Of a DNA stretch of 8,628 bases, positions 1-6,520 are shown one piece after another. The stretch is from Planctomycetaceae bacterium (GTDB taxonomy: Bacteria > Planctomycetota > Planctomycetia > Pirellulales > Pirellulaceae). The notes below the pieces were generated by a model that was not told the DNA's origin, ran no database searches, and saw only the letters and a program-made list of their open reading frames with translations. The translations under genes and the position numbers were made by a program. How positions within the stretch are numbered: position 1 is the first letter of the stretch; each line of letters opens with the position of its first letter. The stretch is taken from assembly GCA_007695205.1 (NCBI GenBank), contig REEF01000893.1, positions 1 to 8,628 on the forward strand, given 5' to 3'.

Positions 1-204
1 CGAGGTTCGACTCCGGCCTGTGCGAAACCGATTTTCGAACGGCTGGGGATCGATGCGGACGTCTGGTGCGAGCTGACGAAAGACTTTGGACGGTTGTTCG
101 GCACCGTAGCGGGAAAGCCGAACGTGATCGACTCGACCCGCGGTCGCACACGCGGCCAGCGTTACCACGTCCGCTCTCGAGCCCGGCAGCTATTGGCCGC
201 CTAA
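1..204 (+). CDS. C-terminal fragment of Y1-type (REP-associated) transposase-like protein
   Basis: The gene enters from the left edge, so its start and catalytic domain lie outside the window. Frame 1 is open from base 1 to a TAA at 202-204 and gives 67 residues. The segment 'PIFERLGIDADVWCEL', then 'FGRLFGTVAGKP' and a basic tail ending 'RARQLLAA', resembles from memory the C-terminal end of the large transposase-like proteins (Y1_Tnp / IS200-like superfamily) found in many copies in planctomycete genomes. Those proteins carry the HUH and catalytic tyrosine motifs in the N-terminal half, which cannot be checked here. Proteins of this class act on single-stranded DNA at short hairpin repeats, and short direct repeats occur about 340 bases downstream. 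Whether the gene is intact cannot be judged. The reading frame is well supported; the family assignment rests on recognition of the tail alone. Confidence 0.68.
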   Translation, partial: RGSTPACAKPIFERLGIDADVWCELTKDFGRLFGTVAGKPNVIDSTRGRTRGQRYHVRSRARQLLAA

Positions 205-541
205 CCCCGGGCGAATTGGGCCGCCAACCAGATTCAAGTTACCACTCGGCTGGAGCTGGTCCGCTCCCGTTGGCAGTGACCTCGTCAAGAGTGAATGATC
301 TTGGACGTTAGTAACGCGGGCACATCGATTGCAGCGACAAGTGCCCTGGCCCATTGTTCTTCTCGTGGCTTGCGTTATCTACGCTTAGTTCCTCGGACCA
401 ATTCTCCGCAAACCTGAACCTTGCGTGGAAGTCGCCCGCTTTCGCCCCCGTTCTGGCCGCGACGTTTTCTTGTCCAGCTCCGAAATCTCACAGAACCCAT
501 CAGCCTCACGTTTCGCAATCGCTGATCCAGGAGCGTAATTC
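205..541. other. Intergenic stretch with no recognisable gene
   Basis: About 340 bases between the transposase-like fragment and the repeat cluster. The open frames here are short, have no convincing ribosome binding site and encode low-complexity Arg/Pro/Ser-rich peptides, as expected by chance in GC-rich DNA. I see no tRNA-like fold, clear promoter or terminator. The stretch could be the 3' flank of the transposase unit or decayed coding sequence, but I recognise no protein remnant. Confidence 0.5.
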
Positions 542-617
542 ATTGTGTGTTTCTAGGTTTATTATTGTGTGTCCCCAGGTTCATGTGTCCCCAGGTTCAT
601 TGTGTGTCCCCAGGTTT
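542..617. repeat. Cluster of four short direct repeats, core GTGTCCCCAGGTT
   Basis: Two copies are nearly identical: ATTGTGTGTCCCCAGGTTC at 564-582 and the same with a final T at 599-617. A shorter copy, ATGTGTCCCCAGGTTC, lies at 583-598. A diverged copy, ATTGTGTGTTTCTAGGTTT, lies at 542-560. The GTGTCCCC cores start at 569, 585 and 604, so spacing is irregular (16 and 19 bases) and copies abut without unique spacers. From memory, GTGTCCCC-type repeats often flank REP-associated transposase genes, and a tail of such a gene lies upstream. A role as a target or end of that element is therefore an inference. The cluster sits in the 3' flank of the hydrolase gene and stops 16 bases from its stop codon. 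Confidence 0.75.
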
Positions 618-633
618 AAGGGTGGGCGATTTT

Positions 634-3435
634 TTATCGAGGGACGATCGGTTCGATTTTCCAAAAGCTGGCGGCGTTGCCGGCCAGCGGAAACGTCAGG
701 GGCAAGCGGCCGTCGCCATCGATTTCATGTTGCTGCACGCGAGTGGGATGCAACTGGACGCGCTGCTTGATCTCGGCGATCTCGGCGGCCGGGTAAGCGC
801 GAGGCGCAGAGACTCGCTGAGCCCATTGAACGGCGCGGTCGAGCAATTCGGATTGTTCGTGCCGCTGGAAGTATTCCAACAGCGGGCGAAGCGCCCAGTC
901 GCCGGCGACCTCGGATCGTTCGATCTCGTCCATCGCCGCCGCTCGCGTCGCTCGATCCTCGCTTTCCAACTGTCGCACCGCCGCCAGAAAGCGTTCGCGA
1001 ACCTCCGGCGGCGGGTCCCGCCGCGGGTCGGGCTGGTCGCGCAGACGTCGGCCTGCTTCGAAATACGAGTGATGCTGACGGTCGAAACGGTACTCACGCA
1101 CCGTGTATCGGTCGGGCGATAGGCCCTGCAGGTCCAGTGACACGTCGAATCGACGAGCGGAACGCGACTGGGTATCCAGCATTTGATGCGAGTAGATCAG
1201 CACATACCAGCGCGAATCGACCTGGGACGCGAAACCGCTGATCACATGACCTTCCACGGTCTGCTCGGGCAGCACCACGAACCGATCCTGCATTCGATTC
1301 AGCAGTCCCAGGAACGGCAGGATAGGCATCGGCACGGTGACGATCCGATCCGTCTGCCCATCGCCCGTATCATCGACGGGCACTTCGCGGACACAATCGT
1401 TGCGGCCTTCGAACCCGCGAGCGGGCCAAGGCCAGAACGTCAGGATCGTCTCGCCGTAGCCGTAACGTGGATCGACAACCGCTTGGGCCAGTTGTCGCCG
1501 AGTGACATCGGCGCACCAGGTGGGATAGTAACCGTTTCCCAGGTAGCTGTCGCTGAAAGCCGGATCGGGCGGCATGTCCCAGCCCGGACATGATTCGTGC
1601 GAATTGATCCACAATCCCGCATAGTGTTCCGGGTCGATTTCCAACGCCATCTGCTTGGCCCGGATCAGTTTTTCGGCCATCAAGGACGAGGTGTTGTAGG
1701 CATGGATCGAGATAAAATCCAACGGGGTGCCTCGGCCATCATGTTCACGGCACAGCGATTCGACTCGCCGCGACCGCTTGCCGTCCAGTCGTGGGTCGGC
1801 GTAAGCGGCGTTGACCATCAAAGCGCCCTTCACCTGGCCGGCAGTTGGCGAACAATGCACCAGGAATTCACGCAGTCGCAGGTTCGTACCAAAAATGGCG
1901 CCCAATTCCAGTCCGCCGATGAAGACCTGGTCCGAGTCGTATCCTTGGTCTTCAAACGCTCGCAGGATCGCATCGACCGTGTAATCGTAAAACTTCTGCA
2001 GCTCGATCCAATCCGATCGCCAGAACAGAGCGCCCAGATCCGGTTCGTTGAAGACGCTCCACGGAAACTCCAGGCAGCGATCGCCGTACCGCTGGATCAG
2101 ATGCGTCGTGATCGCATGGACGACTTGGTGCAGTTGAGCATAGTCCTTGGCCGTCGTCCAGTTCCGGCCGTCGATTGACAAGTCGCCCGGTGCGTCCGTG
2201 AAGTTGACCATCACGCGTCGATCGAAGCGGCGGATCGCCAGATCCCATTCGTGGTCCAATCGGCCCCAGTAATATCGAGGCGTCCCGACCGGCTGGAACT
2301 TGATCAAGTGGCAACCGCCGGGCGGAAACAAGCCGGGCGAGTCCGGGTCTTCCTGCTCGGGCAACGCGGCTGAGTACTCCAATCTCCAGCCGCCCTCGGG
2401 GGTGTCGAACCGGGTCACCCATATCGAACGCGTCGCATCGTCGACGGAGATCACATGCGCCAGCGCGTCGTGAACGCCGTCGGCGATCAATACCTGGTCG
2501 CCCGGACGGTAGTCGCCGTCCAGCGGCCGGTTCGATGCAATCCCGTACTGCTGGTGCCCGAAAAAGTCCTCCAACTGCAGCCGCATCCGATCGCCTTGCG
2601 GTTGGATCCTCACGATCCGGCGAGTCTCCTGTTCGCGGACGATGCCGGGCAGTCGTTGCGAAAGCAAACGCGGCTGTCGATCCATGCCGGTCAACCAGAA
2701 GTCCCGCTGCAAGCTCCACGCCCGTGGCGACCATTGGCGAACTCGGTCCATCGCTTCGAAAGTAGGAATGCGGTGCTTGTGATTCGTGGCGAAGCTGGTG
2801 CCGCAGAACCCGGAGAAAAATCGGCCTTGCCAATCCGTCATCGTCGCCCGGTCGTCCAGATCCAATTCGAAACGCAGGGCATGGACTCCCGCTTCTGCTT
2901 CGGTCGTAAACTGCCAACGGCGTCCGGCGTCGACCATGGTCGCACCCTGCCGGGATCGAGCATCCAAATGCACCGTGTAGCGGGTCGACGGGTTCAGCGG
3001 TGCGTCGGCTTCCGCATACACGGCCAGAGTCTCGTCCCCGCTTCGACCTTTCTTGCCAGGAAATAAACGACGGCGAAAGCCCTCGGCGAATCGTTGTCCG
3101 GTTTGCAGGACGACGATCGGTTGCCCCTGCTCGGGATGCAGCGTGAGCGAGACGGAGTCGGGATCGATCGCATCATCATCGGCGCCGCCCTGCAGTCCCA
3201 ATTCCACGTAGAAACTGGTCGCCAGCGGCACATGGGCTTCCCCCGGACTTGGGCGAGGCACTCCGTAGGGATCCGGGTTGCGCGACACTCGCACGACTTG
3301 CCCCGGTGAATCCGACCGGTCGTCGTCGCCCGTCGATCGAGTGGTTGCAGCTACCAGCAAGAACGAGCCGAGCAATACGCCAGCCAGCGTCTTGGTCGGG
3401 ATGCGTTTGCCGGGATGTTTTTGACAAGCGATCAT
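634..3435 (-). CDS. Secreted GH39-like glycoside hydrolase (clan GH-A) with Ig-like and helical extra domains
   Basis: Predicted exported enzyme of 933 residues that would cleave a glycosidic bond in an oligo- or polysaccharide; the substrate is unknown. Residues 1-35 form a signal peptide (basic start, hydrophobic core about 17-30). Residues 45-180 look like a bacterial Ig-like domain (ending 'RYTVHL...WQFTT'). A TIM-barrel catalytic region spans about 190-720: 'WSVFNEPDL' carries the NEP motif of clan GH-A, with E464 as likely acid/base, and 'FISIHAY' fits a later strand. 'VREYRFDRQHHSYFEA' near 780-795 resembles the C-terminal beta domain of GH39 xylosidases ('RYRID..HSN'). A beta-rich insert at about 260-355 interrupts the barrel, and a helical, HEAT-like stretch covers 808-880. 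The expected nucleophile position is unclear ('LWINSHES', E614). The ATG at 3435 is preferred because AGGAG lies 9 bases upstream; a TTG at 3441 would be only 3 bases from it. GH39 is favoured over other clan GH-A families, but not proven. Confidence 0.75.
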   Translation of the reverse strand: MIACQKHPGKRIPTKTLAGVLLGSFLLVAATTRSTGDDDRSDSPGQVVRVSRNPDPYGVPRPSPGEAHVPLATSFYVELGLQGGADDDAIDPDSVSLTLHPEQGQPIVVLQTGQRFAEGFRRRLFPGKKGRSGDETLAVYAEADAPLNPSTRYTVHLDARSRQGATMVDAGRRWQFTTEAEAGVHALRFELDLDDRATMTDWQGRFFSGFCGTSFATNHKHRIPTFEAMDRVRQWSPRAWSLQRDFWLTGMDRQPRLLSQRLPGIVREQETRRIVRIQPQGDRMRLQLEDFFGHQQYGIASNRPLDGDYRPGDQVLIADGVHDALAHVISVDDATRSIWVTRFDTPEGGWRLEYSAALPEQEDPDSPGLFPPGGCHLIKFQPVGTPRYYWGRLDHEWDLAIRRFDRRVMVNFTDAPGDLSIDGRNWTTAKDYAQLHQVVHAITTHLIQRYGDRCLEFPWSVFNEPDLGALFWRSDWIELQKFYDYTVDAILRAFEDQGYDSDQVFIGGLELGAIFGTNLRLREFLVHCSPTAGQVKGALMVNAAYADPRLDGKRSRRVESLCREHDGRGTPLDFISIHAYNTSSLMAEKLIRAKQMALEIDPEHYAGLWINSHESCPGWDMPPDPAFSDSYLGNGYYPTWCADVTRRQLAQAVVDPRYGYGETILTFWPWPARGFEGRNDCVREVPVDDTGDGQTDRIVTVPMPILPFLGLLNRMQDRFVVLPEQTVEGHVISGFASQVDSRWYVLIYSHQMLDTQSRSARRFDVSLDLQGLSPDRYTVREYRFDRQHHSYFEAGRRLRDQPDPRRDPPPEVRERFLAAVRQLESEDRATRAAAMDEIERSEVAGDWALRPLLEYFQRHEQSELLDRAVQWAQRVSAPRAYPAAEIAEIKQRVQLHPTRVQQHEIDGDGRLPLTFPLAGNAASFWKIEPIVPR

Positions 3436-3501
3436 CTGCAATGTCTCCTGGTTCGCCTCTGATTATTCGAATCAACTTTTCCATGAGGGGACGCCGAGGC
3501 C

Positions 3502-4614
3502 TTACGGTTTGGTCGCCAATTGACGGAGCACCTCGATTCCTCGTTCGATCACGCTGTCGGCTGCTGCGTACGAAATTCGAAAGTGGGTGTCGTGACGGCT
3601 GAAGATGCCGCCGGGGATGATCAGCAGATTGTTTTGGATCGCGGCCGTCACGAACTCGGTGCCCGTCCCCCATGGGGCTTTGGGAAAGGCATAGAACGCC
3701 CCGCCGGGCTTCACCAGCTCGTACAGATCCGAGAGGCCCTCGTACAGGAGATCGCGTTTGCGGCGGTACGCGTCGACATGATCTTCGATCGAAACGTCCA
3801 GCGCGGTGGCCGCCGCCCATTGAGCTGGATGCGGGGCGCAGACGAAGCTGTATTGCTGGATCTTGACCATGGTGTCGATCACCGCCGCCGGGCCATGCGC
3901 GAAACCGACTCGCCAACCCGTCATCGCGTGGCTCTTCGAAAACCCATCGATCACGATCGTCTGGTCGTTATACCGAGCTGGCGAATCGAACGGTTCGTCG
4001 TACAGAAAGGCTCGGTAGATTTCGTCGGACAACAGAGCGATCCCCCGCTGCTGGGCCAATTCGGCCAGGCCGCGGATCTCGTCCACCGTCGCCGTCACCC
4101 CGGTGGGATTGGCCGGACTGTTCAGCAGGATCAACTTGGTTCGCTGAGTGACCGCGTCCGCAACGCGCTCCAGGTCGATCCGAAAGTCGGGATAGGTATC
4201 GATCAACACGGCTCGCCCGCCCACCAGGCTGACCAACGGCTCGTACATGACAAAGTACGGATCGAACAGGATGACCTCGTCGCCCGGGTCGACCAGCGAC
4301 AACATGGCCAGCACCAATCCGCCACTGGTGCCGGAGCTGACGAACACTTTTCGATCGCCATGACCGTACTCGGCATCGATCTGTGCCTGGAGTTTCTCTC
4401 GCAGGATCGGACTTCCCTGAGTCAGCGAGTAGCTGTTCTTGCCGTGACGGATCGCTTGGATACACGCTTCCTGAACCGGCTCGGGCACATTGAAATCAGG
4501 CTGCCCGATGGACAGGTTGATGGGATCTTGCATTCGAGCGGCAAGATCGAACACCTTGCGAATCCCGCTGCTGTCAAACGCCTTGGTGCGTTGGGCAATC
4601 CAAGCATGGGTCAT
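3502..4614 (-). CDS. Class I/II PLP-dependent aminotransferase (aspartate aminotransferase-like)
   Basis: Fold-type I aminotransferase that moves an amino group between an amino acid and a 2-oxo acid using pyridoxal phosphate, in the cytoplasm (no signal peptide). With the ATG at 4614 the protein has 370 residues, normal for the family. Visible landmarks are 'SIGQPDF' near the start; 'SSGTSGG' (about 93-99), which contacts the cofactor phosphate; 'NSPANPTG' with the ring-stacking N169; 'SDEIY' with D197; the Schiff-base lysine K227 in 'GFSKSHAMTGWRVGF'; and R346 in 'FRISYA', which binds the substrate carboxylate. All key residues are present. A GTG at 4623 would add three residues; the ATG is preferred although neither has a strong ribosome binding site. 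The gene begins about 36 bases after the isomerase stop, suggesting co-transcription. The amino-acid substrate cannot be told from sequence; 'aspartate aminotransferase' is a default name. Confidence 0.93.
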   Translation of the reverse strand: MTHAWIAQRTKAFDSSGIRKVFDLAARMQDPINLSIGQPDFNVPEPVQEACIQAIRHGKNSYSLTQGSPILREKLQAQIDAEYGHGDRKVFVSSGTSGGLVLAMLSLVDPGDEVILFDPYFVMYEPLVSLVGGRAVLIDTYPDFRIDLERVADAVTQRTKLILLNSPANPTGVTATVDEIRGLAELAQQRGIALLSDEIYRAFLYDEPFDSPARYNDQTIVIDGFSKSHAMTGWRVGFAHGPAAVIDTMVKIQQYSFVCAPHPAQWAAATALDVSIEDHVDAYRRKRDLLYEGLSDLYELVKPGGAFYAFPKAPWGTGTEFVTAAIQNNLLIIPGGIFSRHDTHFRISYAAADSVIERGIEVLRQLATKP

Positions 4615-4650
4615 GGAAGTCACTCTGGTTTTGGGAGGGAGGAGGGTTCG

Positions 4651-5535
4651 TCAATCGGTATCGTTCACCAGTCGCTGCATGGTCTGGCGAACAAATTGCA
4701 AATTGCGTTTCATGTCGGCTTGAGCGTCTCCGGAGGGCGAGGCTGTTTCGAGGACTCCCCAGCCATGGAAGCCGATCTCGGCGATGGCGGTGAAGATGGC
4801 GTGGAAATCCAGTTCGCCCTGCCCCAGGTAATGTGGATTATCTTTCAGATGGAACTGGCAGATACGTTCCGTGCCCAGCCAGCGAATCTCCTCCAGCACG
4901 CGATAGCCTTGACTGGCCGAATTGCCGACATCGTAGTACAGTCGCACGGCGGGGGAATCGATGCGGTCCAGTAGATACGCATTGTCGCGTGCGCTCAGCA
5001 GATTCTCGATCGCCAGGATGGTACCGGCCTGTTCGGCTTGCGGAGCGATCTCGCGCAAGATATCGGCCACCCGGTTCATCTCTTTCCGATCGCGAATGGC
5101 CCCCTGGCCGAAAAACGGCAGCAGCACCAAGCTCGCCCCCAGACGCTGCGTGATGGGGATCGCCTGCTGTACCCAATCGATCGCCAGCGGATCGGATTTC
5201 AGGAAGTTCTGATGCAGGATATCCAGGCAGGTCGAACAGATGGGCAATCGATGCTTACGGGACTGTTCCAAGAACTGCTGTTGAAGGTCCGGGTCGCTCA
5301 GCGGCAACCCATCGGGCCGGCGTCCCAGGTTGATCTCCAAGCCTTCGAAGCCCAACCGCTTGGCCAGCTCCACGGCTTCGGGACGAGGTGTGCTGTGTTG
5401 AAAATAGTGAATCCCCAACAGATCCCAATCGGTGACGCCGATGCGCAGGGACCAATCGCCCGGGCTGTTGGCCGCCGAGCGACCTGCGGCCAGCAGGGCT
5501 GCTGCGCTGGTCCAGAGAAATTGCCGTCGTTTCAT
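4651..5535 (-). CDS. Tat-exported sugar phosphate isomerase/epimerase-like TIM-barrel protein
   Basis: Member of the xylose isomerase-like / AP endonuclease family 2 TIM-barrel superfamily, which in planctomycetes includes many exported sugar isomerase or epimerase homologues of unknown substrate. The 294-residue protein begins 'MKRRQFLWTSAAALLAAG', a twin-arginine (Tat) signal, so it is probably exported folded, perhaps with its metal bound. Likely metal ligands follow family order: E177 ('AIENLL'), D202 ('YYDVGN'), H229 ('QFHLKD') and E263 ('VLETAS'). The ATG at 5535 is chosen because the Tat signal starts there and GGGAG lies 8 bases upstream. The same frame is open further upstream, but that extension is low-complexity and would bury the signal. 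A weak sigma70-like promoter (TTGTTT 5616-5621, 17 bases, CACAAT 5593-5598, - strand) is possible. The aminotransferase gene follows closely. Superfamily and export are well supported; the reaction is not known. Confidence 0.9.
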   Translation of the reverse strand: MKRRQFLWTSAAALLAAGRSAANSPGDWSLRIGVTDWDLLGIHYFQHSTPRPEAVELAKRLGFEGLEINLGRRPDGLPLSDPDLQQQFLEQSRKHRLPICSTCLDILHQNFLKSDPLAIDWVQQAIPITQRLGASLVLLPFFGQGAIRDRKEMNRVADILREIAPQAEQAGTILAIENLLSARDNAYLLDRIDSPAVRLYYDVGNSASQGYRVLEEIRWLGTERICQFHLKDNPHYLGQGELDFHAIFTAIAEIGFHGWGVLETASPSGDAQADMKRNLQFVRQTMQRLVNDTD

Positions 5536-5560
5536 TTTCGAATCTCCCGGTTGAACAAAA

Positions 5561-5573
5561 GGGCCTTGGGCCC
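5561..5573 (-). terminator. Possible short intrinsic terminator after the TPR gene
   Basis: Read on the - strand, GGGCC-CAA-GGCCC is followed at once by TTTTGTT. The stem is only 5 bp but all G:C. It lies about 90 bases after the HEAT/TPR gene stop and 25 bases before the isomerase start, so it could separate the two transcripts or act as a leader attenuator for the isomerase. A second small hairpin (TCGTTC at 5586-5591 with GAACGA at 5598-5603) lies beside it. The weak stem keeps confidence low. Confidence 0.35.
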
Positions 5574-5665
5574 ACTTCGACCCGATCGTTCGATTGTGAA
5601 CGAAAAGAGCCCGGGAAACAAGCGTTCTGGAATCGCTGTCAGCCACCGACGGCGAACCGGACGGT

Positions 5666-6325
5666 TCAGATCCCGTCCAACGCACGTTCCAGGAATTCGA
5701 TCTGGCCGCGAACAGCTTCCAGGCTCGGGTTGACTTCGACCGAGCGACGGAAACAGTCCAAGGCCGCGAATCCTTCGCCCATCTCCAGATAGCAATGAGC
5801 CATGCCCACGATCGAACCGAAGTGGTAGGGGTTCAATTCGATCGTCTGTTGGCAATCGTTGGCCGCCGCTTCGAATTGGCCCAACCGGTAATGCGCGATG
5901 GCTCGTTGATTCCACGCTTCGGCGAACCGCGGCGCCTGCTGGATCAGCAGACTGGCCAGCTCCAATGACTCCTCGAACTGAAATCCGTCATTCAGCCGGA
6001 TCAGGATCGCCAGTTGCTGCCGCTGATGCTCCGTACCGTCGCGGCACCAAACTTCACGGATCGCATTCTCTGCCAAGACGCGAACGGCACGGTCGCTGTC
6101 GTGAAGCGCGCGGCCCAGCACCGGGTTGGCGTTGTAATCGCCCAGAAAACCCAAGGCCAGCACGGCGCCGCGGCGCGACAGCCGTTGACCGTAACCGGCC
6201 AATCGCTGCAGCGTGGCGGGAAGGTAATAATGAGACACCTTGCGGATGAACGCCGCTGCGTCTTCATCGTCCAGAAAGCTGAGGTAGCATCGATCGATCA
6301 GCGGGATACGATTATTGGCTGTCAC
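5666..6325 (-). CDS. HEAT/TPR repeat protein
   Basis: A 219-residue protein made almost wholly of helical repeats and therefore probably a protein-binding scaffold; partner unknown. Residues about 34-95 look like HEAT-type pairs ('RRGAVLALGFLGDY...NPVLGRALHDSDRAVRVLAENAIREV'). They are followed by TPR units at about 117-133 (partial), 134-167 ('AWNQRAIAHYRLGQFEAA...TIELNP') and 168-201 ('GMAHCYLEMGEGFAALDCFRRSVEVNP'). There is no signal peptide or membrane segment, so it is likely cytoplasmic. The start is a GTG at 6325 with GGAG about 11 bases upstream; no ATG occurs before residue 175, so GTG is the only reasonable choice. The isomerase gene follows on the same strand after 130 bases containing a possible terminator, so common transcription is uncertain. 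The gene is divergent from the STN-module gene. Confidence 0.9.
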   Translation of the reverse strand: MTANNRIPLIDRCYLSFLDDEDAAAFIRKVSHYYLPATLQRLAGYGQRLSRRGAVLALGFLGDYNANPVLGRALHDSDRAVRVLAENAIREVWCRDGTEHQRQQLAILIRLNDGFQFEESLELASLLIQQAPRFAEAWNQRAIAHYRLGQFEAAANDCQQTIELNPYHFGSIVGMAHCYLEMGEGFAALDCFRRSVEVNPSLEAVRGQIEFLERALDGI

Positions 6326-6520
6326 CTTGGATTGCTCTCCGGTAGGGTTCTGGGACTGGGATGATCCACATTTCTTCGAGTCTAATCGGGTCGCCCTGGA
6401 ACAGCAATGGGCGCCGAGCCCCGTCGGGGAGAATTCGCCTACTTTCTCTGCGATGCGGTTTGGGTGAAAATGATCACGTTGTTCAAGCCAGACTTGACTA
6501 CGGGGAAGGTAATTCCTGAA
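6326..6520. promoter_or_regulatory. Divergent intergenic region between the TPR and STN-module genes
   Basis: Both flanking genes point away from this stretch, so it must hold a promoter for each, unless the STN gene starts further upstream (ATG at 6470 or 6407). I could not find a -35/-10 pair with good spacing on either strand. A small CCCC-GTC-GGGG hairpin lies near 6419-6429. The boundaries depend on the uncertain STN gene start. Confidence 0.35.

Noticed and set aside
542..617. A small CRISPR array
   Set aside because: Copies are 16-19 bases, directly adjacent and diverging, with no unique spacers and no cas genes.
354..1122. Overlapping + strand frames running through the repeat cluster into the hydrolase gene
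   Set aside because: They translate the GTGTCCCC repeats and then the antisense of the hydrolase gene, with no ribosome binding site and no recognisable domain.
3520..4974. A 484-codon open frame on the + strand opposite the aminotransferase and part of the isomerase gene
   Set aside because: It lies wholly antisense to two genes with intact family motifs. Its product is rich in Arg, His, Gln and Asp without domains, as expected for a shadow frame in GC-rich coding DNA.
5536..5685. A 50-residue N-terminal extension of the isomerase-like protein
   Set aside because: It would place the twin-arginine signal in the interior, has no protein-like composition, and the ATG at 5535 has a good ribosome binding site.
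6407..6520. A longer N-terminus for the STN-module protein starting at 6407 or 6470
   Set aside because: Neither ATG has a convincing ribosome binding site, and a long extension before the signal segment is unlikely. It remains possible, so it is noted in the gene entry.
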